The notes beneath the pieces are model-generated. The model saw only the letters and a list, made by a program, of their open reading frames with translations, ran no database searches and was not told the DNA's origin. The translations under genes and the position numbers were made by a program. This document shows positions 37,027 through 48,631 of a stretch of 64,000 nucleotides of DNA, piece after piece. Origin of the DNA: Trematomus loennbergii (Eukaryota; Chordata; Actinopteri; Perciformes; Nototheniidae); contig JAAOOA010000447.1 of NCBI GenBank assembly GCA_012861695.1, positions 266,001 to 330,000 on the forward strand, read 5' to 3'. The stretch's first letter is position 1; every line of letters begins with the position of its first letter.

Positions 37027-37645
37027 ATGAAATCAGGGCCCGGGGAGGGGTTACAAGATGTGCGTCTTGTGCTGCATTCACTTGCACTCGGACATTAGAA
37101 AACTTTCTCTATGTCCGATGAGTCATAACTTTTCTTTCAAAACAAAGCTGCCAACTGGGGTGGCAGCTGGGGTGGCAAGGCCTATTTTTAGGGTGGCAGT
37201 TGCCACCCATGCCACCCCGGTAGGTGAAACTAGGCTACAAGCTACAGTACAGATGCAACTAGATGAGCTGTTAACTCTCGCTCTGACTTTTTTTTTAAAA
37301 CACACACGCATTTTTCCCACCCGCATTCCGCGAAGACCCGCCCTACTGTGCCTCTGATTCGCAGACTGTTGGTGGGGGGAAAAAAACGCTAACGGGATGC
37401 TGAATGTGATTGGACCAATGTTGACAGACACACACAGACAGTGGAACAGTCGTACATGCAGAGCGCTGTATGCAGCGGACATAGCGGAGAATTTTGACTC
37501 GTTGCGTTGTGGCGATGTCTCGCAGATAACACAGGTAATACAGATAATACATATGAAAAGTATAATTTGCTCAAGAGTCCAGAGACAGTTGTGGTTCGGT
37601 CCGGATCCGGACGGAGTCCGGACTTTGAGGATGCCTGGTGTACGC

Positions 37646-37719
37646 TTACTACTGGGATGTGAACAGACAACATAAACAGCTGGAGAGGAGAAAGAGGGAG
37701 CTGGAGAAGGAGGTTATAG
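37646..37719 (+). CDS. notch3: notch3 exon, 3' part after the hAT: S1 cleavage region
   Basis: Continues the interrupted codons as YYWDVNRQHKQLERRKRELE, then KEVIG, before donor GTAAAG. ERRKR is a furin-type S1 site. The following EVIGSVV (joined with the next exon) is the Notch3 version of the post-S1 sequence. Together with 35753-36012 it makes one exon of about 334 bp. Confidence 0.85.
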
Positions 37720-38099
37720 GGTAAAGATATTCATGATGCTGTAATCACATACTTATTCAGCTATCTTAAAATATCTTTATTGATTTCTCTGTTTTTTTCC
37801 ACACAAAGCAAGTGATACAAAGTATGTACATTCGGTTCGAATTCACAAAGTAATGATATTTACAGCCCATGCTGACAAATCAAAATCTCCATTTCCATCC
37901 CACCATTTACCCACCCACCACCATTAGCCTATTGAGTTACAGGTTGCAGAGTACATTAACAATACACAAAGAAGGAGAATAATCAGATAGTATTGTTCGT
38001 TACTAAATTAGTGCAAGGGGGGAAACAAGAAACAAGAAAAAGAACAGAAATACTTTTCTGAGCTTTCTATTATAACATTTTTTCACTTCTGATCTGCAG

Positions 38100-38248
38100 A
38101 TCTGTGGTGCACCTGGAGCTCGATAACCGTGAATGCGCGAAGACCTCTACCAACTGTTTCAAAGACACTAACGAGACTGCCAGGTTCCTAGCAGCGGCTC
38201 ACCTCAACTCAGAGTCTAGACTGCCCTACCCTCTGTTGTCTGTAAGCA
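38100..38248 (+). CDS. notch3: notch3 exon: HD domain, C-terminal half
   Basis: Acceptor CTGCAG, donor GTAAGT. Encodes SVVHLELDNRECAKTSTNCF and RFLAAAHLNSESRLPYPLLS, the part of the heterodimerisation domain that stays on the membrane-bound fragment after S1 cleavage. The frame is open. Confidence 0.88.
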
Positions 38249-38347
38249 GTAAGTAGACCTCTCATTTAGAAGTAAACAGAGTTTAACTGGTTTGTTTTAA
38301 CTAAAATTAAATGAAGACAGCAAAACTAATATTTGATTTATGCCCAG

Positions 38348-38555
38348 GTACAAATCCAATTCCATGTTGTGGGCCACCGATTGAGTGGATCCTGGTCGGA
38401 GTGGCAGTGGTTATTATTCTGCTCATCCTGGTGCTGGGGATGCTGGCCGCCAAGAGGAAGCACAAACACGGTCACCTGTGGCTTCCCGATGGCTTCTCGG
38501 CCAATAAGAACGACAAAAGGAGAGAGCCTGTCGGTCAGGATGACCTGGACATGAA
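38348..38555 (+). CDS. notch3: notch3 exon: transmembrane helix and RAM start
   Basis: Encodes a short juxtamembrane piece, the hydrophobic helix [20 protein letters not shown], the basic stop-transfer [10 protein letters not shown], then LWLPDGF and [14 protein letters not shown]. LWxPxGF is the RAM motif that binds the CSL transcription factor. The S3 (gamma-secretase) site would lie at the inner end of the helix. DMKN (completed in the next exon) resembles Notch3. Open frame with good splice sites. Confidence 0.9.
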
Positions 38556-38813
38556 GTGAGTAAATAAACAGACCAACAGCTTGTGGTAGAGAGTATTCAA
38601 ATGAAGATTAATGATGACAACTACTGTACGGGAATTCATACCAGAGTGAAATGTAGGGTCTCTCAAATGTGAACAAGTATCTATCACACAGCTGCTTGTA
38701 ACAATAATGCTGTTGATTGTGAAAAAGAGCATAGCTGGAACATTGGATGCATGCTGAGTCTTGAGAATTGTTACTGTTGTTTAAACTTATGTATTTCTTT
38801 TATCTCATATCAG

Positions 38814-38901
38814 GAACTTCAAGACCCAGGATGGAGCCATGATTGATGGAGGTCAAAGTCAGAGATGGCTGGAAGATGAGGTCTCATCTAAGAAACAAAG
38901 A
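38814..38901 (+). CDS. notch3: notch3 exon: RAM/NLS region
   Basis: Encodes NFKTQDGAMIDGGQSQRWLE and DEVSSKKQR between acceptor CATATCAG and donor GTAAGTG. KKQR contributes to a nuclear localisation signal of the intracellular domain. Confidence 0.85.
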
Positions 38902-39221
38902 GTAAGTGAATTGAAAAGGGAAATAAAGCTGAGGGATTGGAGTAGTTGAACCTCTTATACTTACTAGAATGAGGGTGTTCTCTGTTGTCTTCACTTTCTT
39001 TTAGAGGCAGAGCAGGCCAAATTAGATCACTTAAAGCATAGATACAAAACATGTACTTGTAGCTTGTCAGGAAGGAGGTTAAACAAACCCTATAAAAAAG
39101 ACAACAACGGGTCAAACGTAGAGATTGGGGGGAGTTCAATTCAATCGGAGAAGAAAGATTAGAAACATTGGGAAAGTCTTTTGATTGATCTGAATGTTTC
39201 AAGTTCTGTTGCTTTTTATAG

Positions 39222-39374
39222 ACTGAAGACAAACCCTTGCTGCCCATTGCTATGGATGGAAGTGTTGACCGCAGGGAGTGGACCCTGCAACATCGCAAGG
39301 CTGCGACATCTCCCTCACCCCCCCTCAGGCCGACCTGGATGCTGACTGTCTGGATGTTAATGTCAAAGGACCTG
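39222..39374 (+). CDS. notch3: notch3 exon: linker before ankyrin repeats
   Basis: Encodes TEDKPLLPIAMDGSVDRREW and TLQHRKAA. A single G is missing near 39306; with it the frame would continue into the LTPPQADLDADCLDVNVKGP block conserved in all Notch proteins. Donor GTGAGA. Confidence 0.85.
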
Positions 39375-39458
39375 GTGAGAAAAAAGTTCCTACTGTATAA
39401 ACCTCCATACCTAATGAATTGAAAGAACTGCTGTGATAATGGACTCCTTTTCCCTCAG

Positions 39459-39654
39459 ATGGCTGCACTCCACTGATGTTGGCAACGCTGCGTAATGGTG
39501 GAGGCCCGGACTGCAGCCTGCATGGAGAAGAGGAGGAAGACAGTGGAGGAGATGAACCAGGACCGAGTGTGATTTCAGACCTCATCACTCAGGGTGCATC
39601 TCTGATGGCGCAGACAGATCGTACAGGAGAGACGGCGCTCCACCTGGCGCCACG
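39459..39654 (+). CDS. notch3: notch3 exon: first ankyrin repeat
   Basis: Encodes [14 protein letters not shown], an acidic insert ([12 protein letters not shown]), [20 protein letters not shown] and ETALHLAPR before a GTCAGT donor. The next ankyrin exon expected in every Notch gene is not found: the following intron is only 174 bp and leads straight to the late ankyrin exon. Confidence 0.88.
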
Positions 39655-39828
39655 GTCAGTGAACCTCTCATATAATCACTCTTCCTGTGTAATGTCTTGA
39701 TTTTGTATTACAAGTCATTGGCTGTTTGCAATTACATCTTAAAATTAAGTAAACGTTTCTTCAGAAATAAATGAGTTTCATAAATTCAGCCTAATTTCTG
39801 TCCTTTTTTCACCGTCTTAACATTTTAG

Positions 39829-39926
39829 GCAAATCCGCTCTGCACTGGGCGGCTGCAGTTAATAATGTGGAGGCCACTCTTGTGCTTTTGAAGAATGGAG
39901 CCAACCGTGACATGCAAGACAATAAG
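39829..39926 (+). CDS. notch3: notch3 exon: late ankyrin repeat
   Basis: Encodes [20 protein letters not shown] and [12 protein letters not shown], with acceptor CATTTTAG and donor GTCTGT. It corresponds to about the fifth ankyrin repeat. Sequence for the repeats between this and 39654 (about 85-90 residues) is absent. Confidence 0.9.
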
Positions 39927-40114
39927 GTCTGTTCTTATGTTGTCAATGTTTCTATAATTACATTTCTAATCTAATTTTACTCTAGAAACAAAGGTGCAAT
40001 AAAATCTGTATCAAATAAAATCATCAGGTTTATAAACGTGCCGATTAAATTGAGAGTCTACTCAAAACAGATATTTTATGTATTCAAACATGCTGCTTGC
40101 TATGTTTTCTTCAG

Positions 40115-41557
40115 GAGGAGACGCCACTGTTTCTGGCAGCCAGAGAAGGCAGCTTTGAGGCGGCTCAGGTTCTCCTCGACCATTACTCCAACCGGGACAT
40201 CACGGATCACCTGGACCGGCTGCCCCGCGACACTGCTCAAGAGCGCATGCATCACGACATCGTGCGTCTGCTGGACCAGTACAACCTGGTTCACAGTCCA
40301 CACAACGGCCCTAACCACATGGGCGGAGGAAACTCCTCAGTGATGTGCGGGGCCAACGGAGCTGGATACATCGGCATGCGCCCCGGGGCTCAGGGGAAGA
40401 AGAACAGGAGGGGTGGAGGTGGAGCAAAGGTGGGAGGTGGAGCTGGTAATGCTAAGGAGCTAAAAGACATGAAAGCAAAGAGAAGAAAGAAGCCGGCCGG
40501 AGGAGAGGCGCCGGCTGCAGCTGCTGGAGCGGGAGGAGGAAGTGGAGCAGGAGGTGGAGCAGCAACAGCAGGAGGGAACGCAAACGGCGTTAAGGCAGCA
40601 GGACTTCCAGAGAGCTCCGTCATCATGTCGCCCGTCGACTCCCTGGAATCACCGCACTCGTACACAGGAGACGTGTCCGGCACCGTCACCACCACAGCCA
40701 ACTCCCCTCCCCTCCTGAGCAGCCCCACCTCTAGACCTATGCTGCCCCCCGTCAGCCACATGCTGGGGCAGCAGCAGAGCTGGGTGCCCATGACCAAGCA
40801 CGGCTACAGCGGCCACATGTTCGGCCTGGTGCCGCACCAGATGGGGGGGTCACACTCCGGCATGGGCCAGCACCACGGCCAGGGCGCCATGCTGACCCCA
40901 TGAACGTCACCATGAGCAGGGAGCAGCTGCCGCCCATCGTCACATTCCAGATGATGGCGCCTGGGGGGGGTCAGGCCATGCTGAAGCAGCCTCAGCAGGG
41001 GCCGGTCCCTCAGTCCCAGGGGCCGAACCAGAGCCAGACTCACTCCCAGCAGGGGCCAGGCCAGCTGCGGTGCTCCCAGGCTCTCATGTACCAGATGCCC
41101 GAGCAGATGAGCATGGGGCACGGGATGTCCCACGCCATGCAGCACCCCCACACCGTCGGCCACGGGGGGATCGAGGGCCAGTCACGGCAGCTGCCCTCCT
41201 ATCCACCCATGCAGAGCCCTGTGGATAAATACCCCACTCCCCCCTCCCAGCACAGTTTCACCACCACCGGCTCGGAGGGCACCACCCCCGGTCACTCCGC
41301 CCACCCGCCAAGCGAGCACCCGTATCTCACGCCGTCGCCCGAGCCCCCGGAACCCCTGGTCGTCCTCTTCGCCGCACTCCAACTCGGACTGGTCTGATGT
41401 CACCACCAGCCCCACCCCTCTGGGGAACCCCCACCACGCACTGCCGTCTTCACACCGCACACACATTCCAGAGCAGGCGCAGCTGCAGGCGCAGTCGCAG
41501 CAGATGCAGCCGGCCGCCCAGCAGCCGCAGCACGGCAACATGCAGGTGTTTGCGTAG
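40115..41557 (+). CDS. notch3: notch3 last exon: ankyrin end, transactivation region, PEST, stop
   Basis: Starts ETPLFLAAREGSFEAAQVLL (last ankyrin repeats), then RMHHDIVRLLDQYNLVHSPH, a Gly/Ala-rich insert (40420-40600), SSVIMSPVDSLESPH, a Gln/Pro-rich tail, and the PEST/degron region (KYPTPPSQHS, EHPYLTPSPE, SSSSPHSNSDWSD). It ends HGNMQVFA-stop at 41557. Frameshifts near 40898 (one base missing after ATGCTGACCCC) and 41360 split it into three frames. The PEST degron limits lifetime of the released intracellular fragment through FBXW7-type recognition. Confidence 0.9.
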
Positions 41558-42315
41558 GCCGGTCGGAGGAAAGCATAAACAGACTGACTTTGGGGGGTTC
41601 TGTGTAACTCGTACGATGCTTTTTTCACGTCTCGTTAATTCTGTTTTTCATTATAATAATCTCCCCCTTTATGTTTTCTTCTTCTCTTTGCACTTAAGAA
41701 AACTGTTGTATAGTTTCTAAATTGAGTATTATCAGCTAGATAGATCACAAGTTCTCAATACCCAAAAGCATGCAGTTAGCTGTCAATCACAAGTTCAATC
41801 AGTTCCTGTCTACTTCCTGTGATCCCGGCCGAGCATCCTCTGCTCTCTGTTGGATAAATCAAGACTTTTCTTTTCGGCTTTTCGCACACAAACACAAACT
41901 GTTTATCGAAGGATCAACGAGGAAGTGCCGACCAGATGGCGACCGGCTTTTATTGCTTCAGAGAAACAGACTGTTGAGATGGACAGTGAGACGTGGCAGA
42001 GGACACTCTGAACTGATATCGTCTGCTTTTTAGGTCATTTTCTTTTCGCTACACCCTATCCTTATGTGTTGTTTAATGTGATAAGCCTGTCAATACTAAC
42101 TCATCGTCGCAACCCTTCACTCTTATCTTTTTAAATACGATGGCTCACGGTTAGTCGATGGTATAATTCAGCAAAACGACCTAGTTGTTGCTTCTTGTTC
42201 TTTTAGTCCATGCATTGTTTTAATGTGCTAAAGGGGGAATTTTATAAATGTATGTTGCATTACTAGAAAGACAAACATCAAGTAAATGACAGATTATATA
42301 TAAATGCACACAGAT

Positions 42316-43851
42316 CAGTGTTAATTTTGGCAGCTGTTTTTGATTTAGTCTTAGTCTTTAGACGAAAATGGTAATTAGTTTTAGTCACATTTTAGTCATT
42401 TCTATCCTTCATAGTTTTAGTCTAGTTTTAGTCGACGAAAACTCAAAACGTTTTAGTCTACTTTTAGTCGATGAAAAATTACATTTTAGTCAAAATGTTT
42501 TCTCTCTTTAAACCAAGTCAGTTAGGCAAATACAGGTTTCTGAAATTGTAATCAAGGTGACAGCATCAAGTGTTGAAACTCGTAAAGCAACATTTCACTC
42601 TCTTAACACTTTACTTGTGTAATATCTAGGGATGGGTATCGTTAAGGTTTTCTACGGTACTGCTAGTCTTATCAATACTGCTTATCGATCCGGTACTTTA
42701 ACGGTATTCTTGTATTTACTTTTTGTTATTTTTTAAAGGAAAAAACTAACAAATTGTTAACCGAATTAATTGCTTTATTTAAAATGTGAAATAAATTAAA
42801 TATATATAATTATGTTAAAATATTGTACTGTACTTGAGTAAAATGTTGAGGTACTTGTACTTTACTGGAGTATTTAAATGTTTTGCTACTGTGTACTTCT
42901 ACTCCACTACAGTTCATAGTTAAATGGTGTACTTCTCTCCACTACATGTATTTAATACCTTTAGTTACTTTACAGATGTGGATGAATGATGTGAAATATA
43001 ATCAAGTGTTAACTCAGACTTTAGTAAATTCACAAGCTACCCTGCAGTATACAATCATTCAAACTAGCTGCACCTTTACCAGCTTTGAGAACACTTTATG
43101 ATCAATCATTATAAAACATATCATATATATTATTCTGAAATGGACCAATCTGCACAATCACTACTTGTACTGTCGCTACTTTAACTATATTTTGATGATC
43201 ATACTTTGACTTGAGGAACTCTTCCTACACTATGGTATTTTTTTACTTAGCGACAAGATCTGAGTACTTCTCCCACCTCTGCACACCTGATGTCGTAATT
43301 GGGGCAACAGAGCTACGAGTTAAGGAAGTCGAAAATTGTGCATTTCTCCGACTGAATATGACGCCTTTTGGCCGGCTGTTTGGACAGACTACTCGTGTCA
43401 ACGCGCTAACGCGAAAACATGGCAAACGAGCTTTGTCCACATCGAGCCTTGTAGTGTCTCTATACTTCTGAACGCTCCGTCCCCGGCAGATCTCTGTGTG
43501 CCGCTGCAGCGTGTCTGTTAGGCCCCGCCCCCCGCACACAGAGAGACAGGGAGATCGCTCTTCTGGAGTGAAGAGAGCGGAAATAATGATATTGCAAGTT
43601 AGAAATGTAAGATGCATTTTGACAGACAAGACGGGCAATTGGGGGAAAATATGCTGCATTTTGAATGTCCGCTAGTCCACCATTAACACCTTAGTCCCGT
43701 CTCGTCTCGTCAACGAAACTAAATATACATTTCGTCAAATTTTCGTTATCAAGAATCTATTTTTAGCTCGTTATCGTCTCGTCTTAGTCATGTAAAAAAG
43801 GTCGTTGACGAACATTTTTCGTCATAGTTTTCGTTGACGAAATTAACACTG
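42316..43851 (+). mobile_element. hAT element (1,536 bp) in the Notch 3' region, with nested repeats
   Basis: Perfect 8-bp target duplication ACACAGAT (42308-42315 and 43852-43859). Inverted termini are CAGTGTTAATTT and its inverse, followed by many GTCGACGAAAA / TTTAGTC subterminal words. The middle holds at least one further repeat (42640-43280) with TACTTGAGTAAAATG and GAGTACTTCTCCCACCTCTG ends, including the block shared with 30768-31130. No transposase. Confidence 0.9.
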
Positions 43852-45127
43852 ACACAGATGCATCTTGTTACTAAATGGCTCTACACGCTAACAAAGGTTT
43901 TTTCCTTATAATTATAGAAGTGTTTTCCATCAAATGTCTAAACACACAGAAGGTTTAATAAATGCAGTTTTTCAATTTCCATGCTGTAGGTGCAGGGAGA
44001 CCAGTGTATGTTTTAAAGGTAGTTACTGTTACAGAAATGCAAAAGAGTTGATTTGAAAACCAAATCAGAGTCAATGTGGATGCAGTTAGCATGTCTTGCT
44101 ACAGACGGTGCCACTATATCTCATGTGTTGTTGAGGGATTCATTAAGCTTGACAAACTTTATGCAAAAACATACAGTAGTTGTAGTATGTTATATGATGA
44201 AATGTACATAGACTTACAGCACATTCTGCTTGTTATTACTGAGTTCGGTTTTGCAAAAATGTTGTTAAAATGTTTTTTTTATATGAATTCTGTTCGCACT
44301 TCTCGAATGATTCTGAATGTTACAGAGGTGCACGTTTTTATCTTTAAACCGCCTCCTTGCTAAATGTTTTTTTTCTTTTCTGAAATCATTTAACCAGTTT
44401 TGCCTTTTTGCTTAACTACAATCAGTGTATCTCTGCACCTTTGTAATTGTAATGATTCATAAACCAAGTCTGGAGGTGAGTAAGGTTTGATAAAGTATTT
44501 TTTTTTTGTCTTCCTTCTTAACGTTGATCATAGCTTTGTGTGACTGCTCTGTAAAAGCAGACAATCATTCACCGTTTTATTTTTGAAACTTAAAAAAAAG
44601 GAACACCAGTGTCTCTTAAGACCAAATGATTATTCTACCAAAACTGTCCAAATCTGTATTAGTAGTAGTTGTTTCGGTTATTTTTGTGATTTGTAAAAGA
44701 CAAAAGATAGACACGTAGCAAACACATCAATTACCAAGAAATTATGTTTTAGTTTGAATTACTACTGCAAGTGTCTGTGTAAACGAAGCAAAATGTCCAT
44801 CATATACCCACTAACTTACACACCAGGGTCTTTTCATCTGTCCCTGCAGTTTCACAAAACACATGTACTGTACATTTAAGTGTCATCCAGCATTTTTATA
44901 TACGAATTGAGCATCTCAGTTCCCGTTCATATGCAAGCCCATGCGTCTTTTCTGTATATAAAATGTTCTTTTTTTAATTGTACTTTCTTCTGTTAACCAA
45001 ATAGCCTATAATATACATGCCATATGAAGTAGTTGTCACCGTGTCTGTATAAGGTAGAAGAACTAATGAAAAAACAAGTTGTCCTTTTGTCAAAAAAACC
45101 AAATGATCAACCAAATATGCTTATTGA

Positions 45128-45133
45128 AATAAA
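45128..45133 (+). terminator. Polyadenylation signal AATAAA
   Basis: AATAAA with a T-rich downstream stretch at about 45165. It is the last such signal before the hAT-like element at 45752 and is assigned tentatively to the Notch transcript. Confidence 0.45.
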
Positions 45134-45160
45134 GCCCAGATCTTCATAGGATTTTGCACC

Positions 45161-45751
45161 TCTGTCTCTTTTTTTCAGGAACAATGCTGGTGTTTGTAAT
45201 TGTTTTACAATGGTTTCACATAGAAAAGAATGTCACAAAAGTATAAAATGAAAAAATATCAACATTTTACATATAGAAAAGTGTTTCAACAGCAACTATT
45301 TTACTGTCCCTTCAGGTTACACAATACGGGTTTATACATACACAAACATATATGAACCCAATCATCTGAAATAATCTTTCCAATGTTAGGAACACATCAA
45401 AGTCAATGGTTTTTAATAGTGCATGTTATTCTGCAGTTAGTATTGGAAAGACATTTTCTTCAAGCCGAGGTGGAGGAGGTAGGTACTTACTGTATGCTTC
45501 ACTTATATAGAAGTTGAAATAGCGTGGTATAAAAAGACTGTTATTGGTAGAAGCAGTTGTTTCAAAATGTTACTTCACTACTATATAATAACAGAAGTAA
45601 ACATATTCAAAATATATGCAAAGAGCTGTTTTTACTGTTCATTAAAGCATTTAATGTTGTAATTTGTCAATATGGAGTGGATGTAACATACTTTGTTTAA
45701 GCCATGGTATATTAGCAGCATACTGCATCATATATTACAAGATTATTATAT
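45161..45751. other. No gene seen
   Basis: AT-rich intergenic sequence without recognisable repeat termini. Confidence 0.4.
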
Positions 45752-46679
45752 CAGGGTGTCTGCGGGGTCTTAAAAGTATTAAAAGGCATTTTCCAAGCCA
45801 AGGTATTAAGAAGGTCCACAGCAACGAGCATAGCGCGCCGTAAAATGCTGCTTCTTATTTTAAATGTCGTTGCCTTGCTCCGCTCTGGGGGGGAGAGTGT
45901 GTTGGGGCGCCACTGATGGTGATGAAAGCTGGTTCGAGGGGCCCCCACAGACTCTAGAATCGCCACTGTCGATGGGGATCAAAGCTGTCCGGTCCCACAT
46001 GCTAAGTGCTAGCCAGAAAGCCGCTGCGTTTAAATCCCGACTCTCCCGATGGCCAATCCGTGCCTCCCCTGACTGCACGTCGCTGAAACACACCGCTGCA
46101 GTGCAGACTCTCTGCATGGAGGAGCAGCGGAGTATGCCATTACCCCCGCTGAAGCTCACCAAAGTTTAATATATTTCATAGTTCAAAGTTTTGTCAATTG
46201 TTTTGTTTATTGGTCAAATACTGGTTTCTAATGGTTTCTGAGGAGTTTTACTGGAATGAAAGAGCACAAAGTGTGTCTACAGAAGCAACAAGCAGTATAC
46301 TGCATTAAACCTGACCTTGACAGAGAGGTTGAAGTTCATGTGGAGAGGAGGCTTCAGTAGTCTGTCTGTTTTATCTCTTGGGAACAATGCCTAAATCAAA
46401 TACTACCTTCTAATGGTTTCTTTTTCTAATAAACCTTGCATTGGGTTGGTCACACAATTCATTCTCTTGTGCTTTGTTCTATCTGAATTATGATAAGGAG
46501 TTATCACAAGCTGTTTAGTTATGCTATCTTACAATAAATACTGTAGTAAATGTGAGGTAAAGTGTGTCGCCAATGTAACCGGTTAGAACTCGAAGTTGCG
46601 ATGAGGTCTTAAAATGTATGGAAAGGGTCTTAAAAAAGGTCTTAAAAGGTATTACATTTTGATTCCTGCATATACCCTG
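45752..46679 (+). mobile_element. hAT-like non-autonomous element (about 928 bp)
   Basis: Termini CAGGGTGTCTGCGGGGTC and the inverse of CAGGGTATATGCAGG, each followed inward by TCTTAAAA/TTTTAAGACC words. The target duplication is not clear (AT-rich on both sides). A stretch at 46055-46085 (CCTCCCCTGACTGCACGTCG) matches the right end of the 8.1-kb hAT-like element, so a fragment of that family is nested here. Confidence 0.7.
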
Positions 46680-48184
46680 TATATGTTTTTATGTCAAAAA
46701 GTACCTACAAATTAATTTAGGGGAGTAAATCTCAAACGCTTCCCTTAGAGAAGTAATGGAGTAGAGATTACGGTACTGCACATTGGAACAAATGATGTTG
46801 TGAAACAACAGTCAGAAGCGCTGAAAGAAGACTTTAAATGTCTGTTGGAAACTGTCAGCTCTCTAAATGCGGAGGTGTTCATCAGTGGCCCTCTACCGCC
46901 AGTCAGAAGAGGAGTGGAGAGATTCAGCAGACTGTTTGCACTGAACACGTGGCTTTCAGCTGCCTGCACTGACCATTCTGTCCATTTTATTGACAATTGT
47001 AACTTTTTCTGGGACCGCAGACATCTTTTTAAGGCAGATGGAGTTTGCCTGAACAAGTCAGGAGTGAAATTGTTTATCTCTAACATATTCAACTGCCTGC
47101 GTCATCAATCTGTTCCCTTTGCCAAGGACAAGCAACAAGAAGATTCAAAACAAGAGAAAGACACAACACATTGCTCAGAAAACCTTGAAGATGTATCACT
47201 GCACCCGCCTGAGGAATGTCGTGATTATGGGAAACCTATGACAAATGGAGGAGTCTCCACCGCCCTTCACCCCCCCTATCACCTTTGAGGATACTCTTCC
47301 TTCACCCCACAGCTCTCTCTACTCACCCTCGCCCACCCTCCTGGAGATCGCTGAACACATGAAGGAGATACAGGATGGCACCAATTCCTTCCTGGAGTTC
47401 AATGACCGCATTAAGGCGATACGCAGGGTTGGCAGCATGTCCTTTACCCCCGCCCCTCAACGACGCCCACAGAGACGCGCACCATCTCCCCCGTCTTCAT
47501 CACCGTGCCTACTTCAACCACCTCCCCCCCCCTTCAAGACACCATCTGCGGTCATCGAAGCCTGATAAGAATGTGTGTGTACAAAACTCTTACTGATATG
47601 TGCTGGGTCCAGGCTCAAGGGCGTATGGCACTCTCAACTCTTTCCAGCACATGCCGGGGCCCTGCCTGCCAGTAGCCATCAGCTTAGAAACAGGAAGCGC
47701 TCAAACGTTTGTGTGAGTTTATCAAATTTAGCAGTGACTCCATGTCAGCCACAGCTTGTCACAAAAAATCTGACTGATAGTGTATTCAACAAACTTAAAC
47801 TAGCTTTATTAAATGTCAGGTCTTTGGCAGGAAAAACGTTTTTAATCAATGATTTTATTACTGAGCACAATCTCGATTTTATGTTTTTAACAGAAACTTG
47901 GATTGAACAAAATAACAGTGCAGCTGTTCTTATCGAATCAACCCCTCCCAACTTTAGTTTTATGAGTCAGGAAAGAATGCATAAGAAAGGAAGTGGAGTT
48001 GATATTTTGTTCAATGATTCCATTCAATGCAGGAGACATCTTATGGGGACTTTGCTTCTTTTGAATATGTGGCCCTTCAGCTGAAATGCTCCTCTCGAGC
48101 TCTGTTCCTAAATATCTATAGACCACCCAAATACTGTGCAAGCTTTTCTGATGACTTTACTGAACTGCTGTCTATAGTGTACAT

Positions 48185-48412
48185 ACTGATATACACCTGA
48201 ACATCAGCAGGAGAGGACTCTTTAAAGTAGAGACACTACATACTGATATACACCTGAACATCAGCAGGAGAGGACTCTTTAAAGTAGAGACACTACATAC
48301 TGATATACACCTGAACATCAGCAGGAGAGGACTCTTTAAAGTAGAGACACTACATACTGATATACACCTGAACATCAGCAGGAGAGGACTCTTTAAAGTA
48401 GAGACACTACAT
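48185..48412 (+). repeat. 57-bp tandem repeat, 4 copies, inside the L2 endonuclease
   Basis: Units start ACTGATATACACC at 48185, 48242, 48299 and 48356 and are virtually identical. The unit length is divisible by three. Confidence 0.97.
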
Positions 48413-48593
48413 AGTATTGACCCTGACCGTCTAGTCATTGTTGGTGATTTTAACATCCATGTTGACAACCCCCAGGACAGAGGGGCTAAAGAACTGTTTT
48501 GTGTTCTTGATAACTATGGACGGAGCCCACATACGGAGCCCACATACAATAAGGGCACACTTAATTATCTCAAAGGGAATATAACAAAAAGTG

Positions 48594-48631
48594 TATCTCG
48601 AGCCGGTTTCTCAAACTTACCTACCCCACCT
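48594..48631 (+). mobile_element. Right-end fragment of the TTAA MITE found at 57105-57484
   Basis: CGAGCCGGTTTCTCAAACTT and TACCTACCCCACCT, followed by TTAA, match 57451-57488. Confidence 0.75.

Larger units (their letters stand above)
36013..37637 (-). mobile_element. hAT element (1,625 bp) inserted in a Notch coding exon
   Basis: Perfect 8-bp target duplication GTGTACGC (36005-36012 and 37638-37645). Terminal inverted repeats are CAGGGGTACTCAAA and the inverse of CAGGCATCCTCAAA. It carries two pieces of a minus-strand hAT transposase (36187-36604 and 36829-37026) in an order that does not match an intact gene, so it is a non-autonomous, rearranged element. Confidence 0.93.
34755..41557 (+). 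pseudogene. notch3: notch3-like gene, 3' half only, structurally damaged
   Basis: Gene-level entry for the exons listed separately. Present: two EGF repeats, LNR, HD, TM, RAM, partial ankyrin domain and PEST. Missing: signal peptide and nearly all EGF repeats, a donor after LNR-B, and the central ankyrin exon. Interrupted: the HD exon by a 1.6-kb hAT. There are also about six 1-bp frameshifts. Such a locus could not give a working receptor as assembled. Conserved residues are otherwise intact, so the damage is recent, or the contig is a mixture of errors and structural alleles. Paralogue choice (notch3 over notch2) rests on EVIGSVV, DMKN, VISDLI and the LNR-A spacing. Confidence 0.75.
41558..45160 (+). 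other. Probable notch 3' UTR / downstream region
   Basis: AT-rich, with no coding exon. It is interrupted by the hAT at 42316-43851. AATAAA at 45128-45133, followed by a GTCTCTTTTTTTC stretch, is the best polyadenylation site. Confidence 0.5.

Noticed and set aside
34755..41557. Assignment as notch2 or notch1
   Set aside because: The TM region and LNR-C look partly Notch2-like, but EVIGSVV after S1, DMKN, VISDLI and LNR-A spacing fit Notch3 better. Certainty is moderate.
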